Below the pieces are notes generated by a model. The model made no database searches and was not told where the DNA came from. It saw only the letters and a list, made by a program, of their open reading frames with translations. A program made the position numbers and the translations under genes. A DNA stretch of 64,000 bases from Congeria kusceri (Eukaryota > Mollusca > Bivalvia > Myida > Dreissenidae): contig CM051033.1 in assembly GCA_027627225.1 (NCBI GenBank), positions 13,902,058 through 13,966,057 of the forward strand, written 5' to 3'. This document shows, piece by piece, positions 23,698 through 35,657 of this stretch (the stretch's first letter is position 1; the number at the start of each line of letters is the position of its first letter).

Positions 23698-24460
23698 CGG
23701 GTACATGTTATAAGTAGTAGTTGCTGTTTGCAGTGTTGCTACTGAATTTGTCCCCGCTCTTTTAATTATTGTTGCTGGTGTCGTTCTTGTTGTAGCTACA
23801 ACAGCAGCATATTAACAGGAAGTGTCGCGTCTAATTAAAGTCGCGCAGTGACACGTACGGTGTCACCGGGCAATCCCGCAATGTGTCACTGTTACCTACA
23901 TGCTGTACACGTGTAACGCCTTAGTCACTCTGAATTGTTTAACAGTGAGTAAACCGTACACGTTATAACCAAATATGTCGTCGTCTTTGTTGCCTGGTAG
24001 ATCTATTTTGTAACAGTCCCACAAATAGTCATTTTGTTAATGTGTTATGCATTAAAAAATATGTTTGTTTCAGGTTACATGCCCAAACAAATTTGGGTAG
24101 GTTGGTCGGTATTTATTTATTTTTATTTTTTATTTTTATTTTTATTTGGTAAATAGTAAACTTGAAGATTCTAAAACTCAATAAATATTCAACACATATC
24201 AGTAATATCCATAAACATGGTTTATAAGTGGATACTATCAAAACAAGACACTTATTTATCCAAAAACACATTTAATTATAGAAAAAGGTAAATAAAACAA
24301 AAATCAATCTGACAAACCCAATTAAATGTTTTAGGGTCGGGGCCATTTTTTTAAGGTAAGTCGGGTAACCTGTTCAAAATATTTGTTACGCCTTATGAAT
24401 GTGATTTGGCTTTACCTTTATAGATACACTAATTATTGTTAGATGATTTCGGTCAGTTTT

Positions 24461-25112
24461 CTGATGTTCAGTTTCTCGGATCCGCCGACCCGATTTTAAA
24501 AAAATACAAAACAATGGAACAAAACGAATATTTTAAAAATAATAAACCGAAAATTGATAAAAGTCATTAATTGCAACTGATTTCATATTCATTATGGATA
24601 TTAAACGTTTCCCACTCACGGTCATAATGAAAAAAAAACAGTGAAACATATATGAGGCGTTTCGTTGGAAAACCGGGCTTAATGCATGTGCGTCAAGTGT
24701 CGTCCCGGATTAGCCTGTGCAGTCCGCACAGGCTGATCCGGTACGACACTTTCCGCCTACAGTGGATTTGTGTTTAGAAGAGACTTCATTGAAACAGTAA
24801 ATACCATAAAAGCGGATAGTGTCGTCCCGGATCATCCAGTGCGCACTGCACAGGCTAATCCGGGACGACACTTAACGCACATGCATTAAGCCCGGTTTTC
24901 CCACGAGATGCCTCAGTTATTAATTCAACTTAAATCATTATGATCTTATACGCATATTTATATAACAAATGTTACAATAAATTATTATTGTTATTGACAT
25001 GTTATTGTTATTGTCGACAAAAAGGGTGATTCTGATAGAACTTTATTTATATTTTTTCTTTTGTTTCCACCTTCCGAAAGGACAGTTTTCCAAAAATATG
25101 TCGAAGAAACTA
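24461..25112 (+). mobile_element. Family C element split by a family A MITE
   Basis: The left part TTTCTCGGATCCGCCGACCC and the right part GACAGTTTTCCAAAAATATG with AAGAAACTAAAAATG match the two ends of the element at 5861-6248. The interior is interrupted by a family A copy at 24654-24914. This nested arrangement is repeated in copies 2 and 3 (about 28560-29235 and 32695-33350). Confidence 0.5.
24654..24914 (+). mobile_element. Family A double-hairpin MITE (copy 1, first)
   Basis: This is a full copy with outer repeats GAGGCGTTTCGTTGGAAAAC / TTTTCCCACGAGATGCCTC, two internal hairpins and the spacer TTTAGAAGAGACTTCATTGA. It has the same position in each 4.1-kb unit. Confidence 0.92.
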
Positions 25113-25147
25113 AAAATGAAATATGTTTAACCTTAGTGAATATACAT

Positions 25148-25419
25148 GAGGCGTGTCGTGAGAAAACCAGGCTTAATGCATGTGCGTAAAGTCTCGTCCC
25201 GGATTAGCCTGTGCATCCCGACACAGGCTAATCCAGTACGACCCTTTCCGCCTTTATGGTATTTTCTGTTTCCAGGAATTCTCTTCTAAACATAAATCTA
25301 CTGCAGGCGGAAAGTGTCGTCCCGGATTAACCTGTGCGGACTGCATAGGCTAATCCGGGACGACACTTTACTCACATGTAATAAGCCGAGTTTTCGGGCC
25401 GGGCCCACGACACGCCTCA
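25148..25419 (-). mobile_element. Family A double-hairpin MITE (copy 1, second)
   Basis: This is the same family in the opposite orientation: the spacer reads GGTATTTTCTGTTTCC then TCTTCTAAACATAAATC. An 11-bp G/C insertion (CGGGCCGGGCC) near the right end marks all three copies of this insertion. Confidence 0.92.
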
Positions 25420-26524
25420 AATTATAATCAGCGAACTGTGCTCATTTCAAGAAAACACGTTCTTGTACTCCACACCTAGCGGTGGCGCTGCGCAAATGAC
25501 ACACATTTACGAATGATTTCTTAACGAGTTCTCTTGGAAAAATAATCCCCAAATTCCCAAAGGAATTCTCTGGCAGAGTTGTCAGGAAATTAATCTGTGT
25601 TGCATATTATAATCAGTGGACTTCTGTTAACTAATGCCTTTGTTGTCATTAAGTTGTATTGCATTCAAGGAATGTTCCGCCTTGATTGTGATGCCCTTTT
25701 GTAACATTGACTTGCATGATTAGTACGCAATTTAAAAGTGGTTCTGCCGAAGTGAATGTGAAAAAAATGAGGGAGGGGGCGGGGGGGGGGGGAGGGGGCG
25801 GGGCCTATGGCATGCCGCCCCTAGATTTTTTGTTCTAGAACGCTCCTATGAGCGTTTTCCAGCATATCTGAGACTATTTTAGCCCTTCTTGCCAGCTGTT
25901 TTTAGGCTTATTTTATATTTTATATTAAGCTCTCCTGCTTTTCGGCAGTTTATTGACGTCATCGTCGTCAACATAGAATTGTCTATAAATATTGTGTTCT
26001 TATAAACGTATTTGTATTTCATTTAACATTCACATTTATATTTGACTTGTATTCATTCATAAGTATATATACTAGTCTGTATATACCTTATCTTAATTAA
26101 CATTAAACTCGGAATAACTTTGCATGCTTATTAAAATTATCTTAAATACCATTTAAAAATTTACTTGCTTATTTTACTTCATATTTAGCACTGTTTTAAC
26201 TTGTATACGAACATGTACACTTTAACTGACATGTTGTTTTCAATAGTGTGTATTTATGATTAATAGTGTGACTAACACCAGTGATCACCTAATAAGGTCA
26301 AATGTATAATATGTCACTTAGTGTTAATTGGGCCAACTTTGCAACGTTTCATATTGTATTACTCAATAGGTGCTTCCCTTTTAGTCGTCTCCGACGCATT
26401 TGGTTAATAAGAAACAAGTATGTACGGAAATATTGCTGCATCCCCTCGAACCTGCTCGATATGTAACCTTTGGGAGCGTCGTAGTGCCACAGTATATATA
26501 ACTTTTGTATTCCATTATATCATA

Positions 26525-26834
26525 TTTAGGAGATACTAAGTCCTAATTTGGATATACTATGTATTAATTTATAGAAAGTAAGTACTAATTAGGAGATACT
26601 AAGTCCTAATTAGGAGATTCGAATTCCTGATTATGAGATACTGCTTCCTTTTTAGGATATACTAAGTCTTAATTACGAGATATTTAGTAATAATTATGAG
26701 ATACTAAGTCCTAATTACGAGATACTAAGTCCTAATTACGAGATACTAAGTCCTAATTAGGAGATACTTAGTCATAATTATGATATTCATGTACTTAGTC
26801 CTATAATTGCGTGATTCTTAGTCCTAATTAGGAC
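26525..26834. repeat. 20-bp degenerate repeat block
   Basis: The units resemble GAGATACTAAGTCCTAATTA with a period close to 20 bp. The TCCTAATTAGGA junctions are palindromic. Equivalent blocks are at about 30640-30948 and 34754-35063 in the other two copies. Confidence 0.85.
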
Positions 26835-27760
26835 GCTTCCATAGTAACCTTTGATCTTGACGCACTTTAATGTTGAAAAAGTTGTACTAAAAGTAGTTAC
26901 AGATCTTTGATTTAAGATGACAAATTAAACCATTAAAACTATTAACAATGAAAAGTGTCCAGTCTTAATACTATAAACATTTTCTGGGTTTTATTATATT
27001 TGTACGATATAAATTTATTTAATGGATGCATCAGAGCCTTTTGACATGTCAATAACTAGAATATCTAATGATAATAATAAAATATATGTGTATAGTTACT
27101 TTATTTAGACTGACTGTTGCCGAAGCCAAAGTCTTTATTCATAAGTAAGGTGATTTCGAGAGATTGAATCCCGTGACCTACTGAATTTTTACTTTGCAGG
27201 CTACGAAGCACTTTCAATCGATACGCTCCATATTGCTGTTGTTGTTGTGGTCGTCGCTGTTGTTGTTGTCCTATTTGTCGTTGCCCCTGCCATCCCTGTT
27301 GTCACTATGGGGAGTTTTTTTGTCGTTAAATTGTTGTTGTTGTCCATTTGTTCTAGTTGTTATACCGGTTGTACTGTTTTTGTTTAATATAACATCAATG
27401 CTCATTTCAGACTGACGTTCCACTGTATTTGTAAACCTACTTTCTTCATAAACCGCTAAAATTCCATAAATGTAAATTTTGTATTTGAAAATTCAAAATG
27501 TGTCATATAATTCTAATGTTGGTGTTACAATTATTATTTGTATTATTATAGTTCATGTAGCAGACAGCAACAGTAGTAATTGTATTTGTTGCATTTTTGT
27601 TGTTGTTGATGTTGTTGTTGTTATAGAAGTAAACGTATTAACAACAGCAGCAGCAGCAGTAGTAGAAGTATAAGTAGTAGAAGTTGTAGTATTAGTAGTA
27701 GTAGTAGTAGTTGTTGTTGTTGCTGTTATAGTAGTAGTAGTAGTAGTAGTGGTAGTAGTG

Positions 27761-27811
<51 letters not shown>

Positions 27812-28768
27812 CGGGTACATGTTATAAGTAGTAGTTGCTGTTTGCAGTGTTGCTACTGAATTTTTCCCCGCTCTTTTAATTATTGTTGCTGGTGTCGTTC
27901 TTGTTGTAGCTACAACAGCAGCATATTAACAGGAAGTGTCGCGTCTAATTAAAGTCGCGCAGTGACACGTACGGTGTCACCGGGCAATCCCGCAATGTGT
28001 CACTGTTACCTACATGCTGTACACGTGTAACGCCTTAGTCACTCTGAATTGTTTAACAGTGAGTAAACCGTACACGTTATAACCAAATATGTCGTCGTCT
28101 TTGTTGCCTGGTAGATCTATTTTGTAACAGTCCCACAAATAGTCATTTTGTTAATGTGTTATGCATTAAAAAATATGTTTGTTTCAGGTTACATGCCCAA
28201 ACAAATTAGGGTAGGTTGGTCGGTATTTATTTATTTTTATTTTTTATTTTTATTTTTATTTGGTAAATAGTAAACTTGAAGATTCTAAAACTCAATAAAT
28301 ATTCAACACATATCAGTAATATCCATAAACATGGTTTATAAGTGGATACTATCAAAACAAGACACTTATTTATCCAAAAACACATTTAATTATAGAAAAA
28401 GGTAAATAAAACAAAAATCAATCTGACAAACCCAATTAAATGTTTTAGGGTCGGGGCCATTTTTTTAAGGTAAGTCGGGTAACCTGTTCAAAATATTTGT
28501 TACGCCTTATGAATGTGATTTGGCTTTACCTTTATAGATACACTAATTATTGTTAGATGATTTCGGTCAGTTTTCTGATGTTCAGTTTCTCGGATCCGCC
28601 GACCCGATTTAAAAAAAAAAAAAAAACAATGGAACAAAACGAATATTTTAAAAATAATAAACCGAAAATTGATAAAAGTCATTAATTGCAACTGATTTCA
28701 TATTCATTATGGATATTAAACGTTTCCCACTCACGGTCATAATGAAAAAAAAACAGTGAAACATATAT

Positions 28769-29030
28769 GAGGCGTTTCGTTGGAAAACCGGGCTTAATGC
28801 ATGTGCGTCAAGTGTCGTCCCGGATTAGCCTGTGCAGTCCGCACAGGCTGATCCGGTACGACACTTTCCGCCTACAGTGGATTTGTGTTTAGAAGAGACT
28901 TCATTGAAACAGTAAATACCATAAAAGCGGATAGTGTCGTCCCGGATCATCCAGTGCGCACTGCACAGGCTAATCCGGGACGACACTTAACGCACATGCA
29001 TTAAGCCCGGTTTTCCCACGAGATGCCTCA
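28769..29030 (+). mobile_element. Family A MITE (copy 2, first)
   Basis: This is the duplicate of the 24654-24914 element and is nearly identical to it. Confidence 0.92.
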
Positions 29031-29262
29031 GTTATTAATTCAACTTAAATCATTATGATCTTATACTCATATTTATATAACAAATGTTACAATAAATTAT
29101 TATTGTTATTGACATGTTATTGTTATTGTCGACAAAAAGGGTGATTCTGATAGAACTTTATTTATATTTTTTCTTTTGTTTCCACCTTCCGAAAGGACAG
29201 TTTTCCAAAAATATGTCGAAGAAACTAAAAATGAAATATGTTTAACCTTAGTGAATATACAT

Positions 29263-29535
29263 GAGGCGTGTCGTGAGAAAACCAGGCTTAATGCATGTGC
29301 GTAAAGTGTCGTCCCGGATTAGCCTGTGCATCCCGACACAGGCTAATCCAGTACGACCCTTTCCGCCTTTATGGTATTTTCTGTTTCCAGGAATTCTCTT
29401 CTAAACATAAATCTACTGCAGGCGGAAAGTGTCGTCCCGGATTAACCTGTGCGGACTGCATAGGCTAATCCGGGACGACACTTTACTCACATGTAATAAG
29501 CCGAGTTTTCGGGCCGGGCCCACGACACGCCTCAA
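29263..29535 (-). mobile_element. Family A MITE (copy 2, second)
   Basis: This is the duplicate of the 25148-25419 element and includes the CGGGCCGGGCC insertion. Confidence 0.92.
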
Positions 29536-31874
29536 ATTATAATCAGCGAACTGTGCTCATTTCAAGAAAACACGTTCTTGTACTCCACACCTAGCGGTGG
29601 CGCTGCGCAAATGACACACATTTACGAATGATTTCTTAACGAGTTCTCTTGGAAAAATAATCCCCAAATTCCCAAAGGAATTCTCTGGCAGAGTTGTCAG
29701 GAAATTAATCTGTGTTGCATATTATAATCAGTGGACTTCTGTTAACTAATGCCTTTGTTGTCATTAAGTTGTATTGCATTCAAGGAATGTTCCGCCTTGA
29801 TTGTGATGCCCTTTTGTAACATTGACTTGCATGATTAGTACGCAATTTAAAAGTGGTTCTGCCGAAGTGAATGTGAAAAAAATGAGGGAGGGGGCGGGGG
29901 GGGGGGAGGGGGCGGGGCCTATGGCATGCCGCCCCTAGATTTTTTGTTCTAGAACGCTCCTATGAGCGTTTTCCAGCATATCTGAGACTATTTTAGCCCT
30001 TCTTGCCAGCTGTTTTTAGGCTTATTTTATATTTTATATTAAGCTCTCCTGCTTTTCGGCAGTTTATTGACGTCATCGTCGTCAACATAGAATTGTCTAT
30101 AAATATTGTGTTCTTATAAACGTATTTGTATTTCATTTAACATTCACATTTATATTTGACTTGTATTCATTCATAAGTATATATACTAGTCTGTATATAC
30201 CTTATCTTAATTAACATTAAACTCGGAATAACTTTGCATGCTTATTAAAATTATCTTAAATACCATTTAAAAATTTACTTGCTTATTTTACTTCATATTT
30301 AGCACTGTTTTAACTTGTATACGAACATGTACACTTTAACTGACATGTTGTTTTCAATAGTGTGTATTTATGATTAATAGTGTGACTAACACCAGTGATC
30401 ACCTAATAAGGTCAAATGTATAATATGTCACTTAGTGTTAATTGGGCCAACTTTGCAACGTTTCATATTGTATTACTCAATAGGTGCTTCCCTTTTAGTC
30501 GTCTCCGACGCATTTGGTTAATAAGAAACAAGTATGTACGGAAATATTGCTGCATCCCCTCGAACCTGCTCGATATGTAACCTTTGGGAGCGTCGTAGTG
30601 CCACAGTATATATAACTTTTGTATTCCATTATATCATATTTAGGAGATACTAAGTCCTAATTTGGATATACTATGTATTAATTTATAGAAAGTAAGTACT
30701 AATTAGGAGATACTAAGTCCTAATTAGGAGATTCGAATTCCTGATTATGAGATACTGCTTCCTTTTTAGGATATACTAAGTCTTAATTACGAGATATTTA
30801 GTAATAATTATGAGATACTAAGTCCTAATTACGAGATACTAAGTCCTAATTACGAGATACTAAGTCCTAATTAGGAGATACTTAGTCATAATTATGATAT
30901 TCATGTACTTAGTCCTATAATTGCGTGATTCTTAGTCCTAATTAGGACGCTTCCATAGTAACCTTTGATCTTGACGCACTTTAATGTTGAAAAAGTTGTA
31001 CTAAAAGTAGTTACAGATCTTTGATTTAAGATGACAAATTAAACCATTAAAACTATTAACAATGAAAAGTGTCCAGTCTTAATACTATAAACATTTTCTG
31101 GGTTTTATTATATTTGTACGATATAAATTTATTTAATGGATGCATCAGAGCCTTTTGACATGTCAATAACTAGAATATCTAATGATAATAATAAAATATA
31201 TGTGTATAGTTACTTTATTTAGACTGACTGTTGCCGAAGCCAAAGTCTTTATTCATAAGTAAGGTGATTTCGAGAGATTGAATCCCGTGACCTACTGAAT
31301 TTTTACTTTGCAGGCTACGAAGCACTTTCAATCGATACGCTCCATATTGCTGTTGTTGTTGTGGTCGTCGCTGTTGTTGTTGTCCTATTTGTCGTTGCCC
31401 CTGCCATCCCTGTTGTCACTATGGGGAGTTTTTTTGTCGTTAAATTGTTGTTGTTGTCCATTTGTTCTAGTTGTTATACCGGTTGTACTGTTTTTGTTTA
31501 ATATAACATCAATGCTCATTTCAGACTGACGTTCCACTGTATTTGTAAACCTACTTTCTTCATAAACCGCTAAAATTCCATAAATGTAAATTTTGTATTT
31601 GAAAATTCAAAATGTGTCATATAATTCTAATGTTGGTGTTACAATTATTATTTGTATTATTATAGTTCATGTAGCAGACAGCAACAGTAGTAATTGTATT
31701 TGTTGCATTTTTGTTGTTGTTGATGTTGTTGTTGTTATAGAAGTAAACGTATTAACAACAGCAGCAGCAGCAGTAGTAGAAGTATAAGTAGTAGAAGTTG
31801 TAGTATTAGTAGTAGTAGTAGTAGTTGTTGTTGTTGCTGTTATAGTAGTAGTAGTAGTAGTAGTGGTAGTAGTG

Positions 31875-31925
<51 letters not shown>

Positions 31926-32882
31926 CGGGTACATGTTATAAGTAGTAGTTGCTGTTTGCAGTGTTGCTACTGAATTTTTCCCCGCTCTTTTAATTATTGT
32001 TGCTGGTGTCGTTCTTGTTGTAGCTACAACAGCAGCATATTAACAGGAAGTGTCGCGTCTAATTAAAGTCGCGCAGTGACACGTACGGTGTCACCGGGCA
32101 ATCCCGCAATGTGTCACTGTTACCTACATGCTGTACACGTGTAACGCCTTAGTCACTCTGAATTGTTTAACAGTGAGTAAACCGTACACGTTATAACCAA
32201 ATATGTCGTCGTCTTTGTTGCCTGGTAGATCTATTTTGTAACAGTCCCACAAATAGTCATTTTGTTAATGTGTTATGCATTAAAAAATATGTTTGTTTCA
32301 GGTTACATGCCCAAACAAATTAGGGTAGGTTGGTCGGTATTTATTTATTTTTATTTTTTATTTTTATTTTTATTTGGTAAATAGTAAACTTGAAGATTCT
32401 AAAACTCAATAAATATTCAACACATATCAGTAATATCCATAAACATGGTTTATAAGTGGATACTATCAAAACAAGACACTTATTTATCCAAAAACACATT
32501 TAATTATAGAAAAAGGTAAATAAAACAAAAATCAATCTGACAAACCCAATTAAATGTTTTAGGGTCGGGGCCATTTTTTTAAGGTAAGTCGGGTAACCTG
32601 TTCAAAATATTTGTTACGCCTTATGAATGTGATTTGGCTTTACCTTTATAGATACACTAATTATTGTTAGATGATTTCGGTCAGTTTTCTGATGTTCAGT
32701 TTCTCGGATCCGCCGACCCGATTTAAAAAAAAAAAAAAAACAATGGAACAAAACGAATATTTTAAAAATAATAAACCGAAAATTGATAAAAGTCATTAAT
32801 TGCAACTGATTTCATATTCATTATGGATATTAAACGTTTCCCACTCACTGTCATAATGAAAAGAAAACAGTGAAACATATAC

Positions 32883-33144
32883 GAGGCGTGTCGTTGGAAA
32901 ACCGGGCTTAATGCATGTGCGTCAAGTGTCGTCCCGGATTAGCCTGTGCAGTCCGCACAGGCTGATCCGGTACGACACTTTCCGCCTACAGTGGATTTGT
33001 GTTTAGAAGAGACTTCATTGAAACAGAAAATACCATAAAAGCGGATAGTGTCGTCCCGGATCATCCAGTGCGCACTGCACAGGCTAATCCGGGACGACAC
33101 TTAACGCACATGCATTAAGCCCGGTTTTCCCACGACATGCCTCA
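32883..33144 (+). mobile_element. Family A MITE (copy 3, first)
   Basis: This is the duplicate of the 24654 element. It keeps the family-consensus outer end GAGGCGTGTCG and CACGACATGCC where copies 1 and 2 have GAGGCGTTTCG and CACGAGATGCC, so copy 3 is closer to the ancestral state here. Confidence 0.92.
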
Positions 33145-33376
33145 GTTATTAATTCAACTTAAATCATTATGATCTTATACGCATATTTATATAACAAATG
33201 TTACAATAAATTATTATTGTTATTGACATGTTATTGTTATTGTCGACAAAAAGGGTGTTTCTGATAGAACTTTATATATATTTTTTCTTTTATTTCCACC
33301 GTCCGAAAGGACAGTTTTCCAAAAATATGTCGAAGAAACTAAAAATGAAATATGTTTAACCTTAGTGAATATACAT

Positions 33377-33649
33377 GAGGCGTGTCGTGAGAAAACCAGG
33401 CTTAATGCATGTGCGTAAAGTGTCGTCCCGGATTAGCCTGTGCATCCCGACACAGGCTAATCCAGTACGACCCTTTCCGCCTTTATGGTATTTTCTGTTT
33501 CCAGGAATTCTCTTCTAAACATAAATCTACTGCAGGCGGAAAGTGTCGTCCCGGATTAACCTGTGCGGACTGCATAGGCTAATCCGGGACGACACTTTAC
33601 TCACATGTAATAAGCCGGGTTTTCGGGCCGGGCCCACGACACGCCTCAA
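33377..33649 (-). mobile_element. Family A MITE (copy 3, second)
   Basis: This is the duplicate of the 25148 element, with one difference in the right arm (AGCCGGGTTTT instead of AGCCGAGTTTT). Confidence 0.92.
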
Positions 33650-35657
33650 ATTATAATCAGCGAACTGTGCTCATTTCAAGAAAACACGTTCTTGTACTCC
33701 ACACCTAGCGGTGGCGCTGCGTAAATGACACACATTTACGAATGATTTCTTAACGAGTTCTCTTGGAAAAATAATCCCCAAATGCCCAAAGGAATTCGCT
33801 GGCAGAGTTGTTAGGAAATTAATCTGTGTTGCATATTATAATCAGTGGACTTCAGTTAACTAATGCCTTTGTTGTCATTAAGTTGTATTGCATTCAAGGA
33901 ATCTTCCGCCTTGATTGTGATGCCCTTTGTAACATTGACTTGCATGATTAGTACGCAATTTAAAAGTGGTTCTGCCAAAGTGAATGTGAAAAAAAATGAG
34001 GGAGGGGGCGGGGGGGGGGGGAGGGGGCGGGGCCTATGGCATGCCGCCCCTAGATTTTTTGTTCTAGAACGCCCCTATGAGCGTTTTCCAGCATATCTGA
34101 GACTATTTTAGCCCTTCTTGCCAGCTGTTTTTAGGCTTATTTTATATTTTATATTAAGCTCTCCTGCTTTTCGGCAGTTTATTGACGTCATCGTCGTCAA
34201 CATAGAATTGTCTATAAATATTGTGTTCTTATAAACGTATTTGTATTTCATTTAACATTCACATTTATATTTGACTTGTATTCATTCATAAGTATATATA
34301 CTAGTCTGTATATACCTTATCTTAATTAACATTAAACTCGGAATAACTTTGCATGCTCATTAAAATTATCTTAAATACCATTTAAACATTTACTTGCTTA
34401 TTTTACTTCATATTTAGCACTGTTTTAACTTGTATACGAACATGTACACTTTAACTGAAATGTTGTTTTCAATAGTGTGTATTTATGATTAATGGTGTGA
34501 CTAACACCAGTGATCACCTAATAAGGTCAAATGTATAATATGTCACTTAGTGTTAATTGGGCCAACTTTGCAACGTTTCATATTGTATTACTCATTAGGT
34601 GCTTCCAGTTTAGTCGTCTCCGACGCATTTGGTTAATAAGAAACAAGTATGTACGGAAATATTGCTGCATCCCCTCGAACCTGCTCGATATGTAACCTTT
34701 GGGAGCGTCGTAGTGCCACAGTCTATATAACTTTTGTATTCCATTATATCATATTTAGGAGATACTAAGTCCTAATTTGGAGATACTATGTATTAATTTA
34801 TAGAAAGTAAGTACTAATTAGGAGATACTAAGTCCTAATTAGGAGATTCGAATTCCTGATTATGAGATACTGCTTCCTTTTTAGGAGATACTAAGTCTTA
34901 ATTACGAGACGTTTAGTAATAATTATGAGATACTAAGTCCTAATTGCGAGATACTAAGTCCTAATTACGAGATACTAAGTCCTAATTAGGAGATATTTAG
35001 TCATAATTATGATATTCATGTACTTAGTCCTATAATTGCGTGATTCTTAGTCCTAATTAGGACGCTTCCATAGTAACCTTTGATCTTGACGCACTTTAAT
35101 GTTGAAAAAGTTGTACTAAAAGTAGTTACAGATCTTTGATTTAAGATGACAAATTAAACCATTAAAACTATTAACAATGAAAAGTGTCCAGTCTTAATAC
35201 TATAAACATTTTCTGGGTTTTATTATATTTGTACGATATAAATTTATGTAATGGATGCATCAGAGCCTTTTGACATGTCAATAACTAGAATATCTAATGA
35301 TAATAATAAAATATATGTGTATAGTTACTTGATTTAGACTGACTGTTGCCGAAGCCAAAGTCTTTATTCATAAGTAAGGTGATTTCGAGAGATTGAATCC
35401 CGTGACCTACTAAATTTTTACTTTGCAGGCTACGAAGCACTTTCAATCGATACGCTCCATATTGCTGTTGTTGTTGTGGTCGTCGCTGTTGTTGTTGTCC
35501 TATTTGTCGTTGCCCCTGCCATCCCTGTTGTCACTCTGGGGAGTTTTTTTGTCGTTAAATTGTTGTTGTTGTCCATTTGTTGTAGTTTTTATACCGGTTG
35601 TACTGTTTTTGTTTAATATAACATCAATGCTCATTTCAGACTGACGTTCCACTGCGC

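Larger units (their letters stand above)
23331..27426 (+). repeat. 4.1-kb tandem segmental duplication, copy 1
   Basis: The unit starts ATTTGTAAACCTACTTTC and ends GACGTTCCACTG. Contents, in order: a GTA/CAG microsatellite (about 23550-23697), a TTTA-rich run, a family C relic holding a family A MITE, a second family A MITE, a G-run (about 25780), a block of 20-bp ACTAAGTCCTAATTA repeats, then two splice-acceptor-like sites. Copy-1-specific variants sit in the left 1.2 kb (TGAATTTGTCCCC, AATTTGGGTAGG, and an interrupted A-run after GACCCGATTTT). No protein-coding gene is seen inside. Confidence 0.95.
27427..31540 (+). repeat. 4.1-kb tandem segmental duplication, copy 2 (hybrid)
   Basis: This copy directly follows copy 1 at the junction GTTCCACTG|TATTTG. 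The left 1.2 kb carries copy-3 variants (TTCATGTAGC, TGAATTTTTCCCC, AATTAGGGTAGG, a 17-base A-run). From about 28736 onward it carries copy-1 variants (CACTCACGGTC, GAGGCGTTTCG, CACGAGATGCC, CTACTGAATTTTT, TTCTAGTTGTTATACC). Private differences are few (CTTATACTCATA). It therefore looks like a crossover product of the other two. Confidence 0.95.
31541..35654 (+). repeat. 4.1-kb tandem segmental duplication, copy 3
   Basis: The left 1.3 kb matches copy 2. The remainder has many private variants (CACTCACTGTCATAATG, ACGAGGCGTGTCG, CACGACATGCC, GGACTTCAGTTAAC, CTACTAAATTTTT, TTGTAGTTTTTATACC). The copy ends at GTTCCACTG, 15 bp into the coding exon of the unknown 474-residue protein, so this copy carries the original right boundary. 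Confidence 0.95.

Noticed and set aside
27194..27415. 73-codon Leu-rich frame, also at 31308 and 35423
   Set aside because: It has no ATG start, lies over GTT-rich low-complexity sequence, and is duplicated only because the 4.1-kb unit is.
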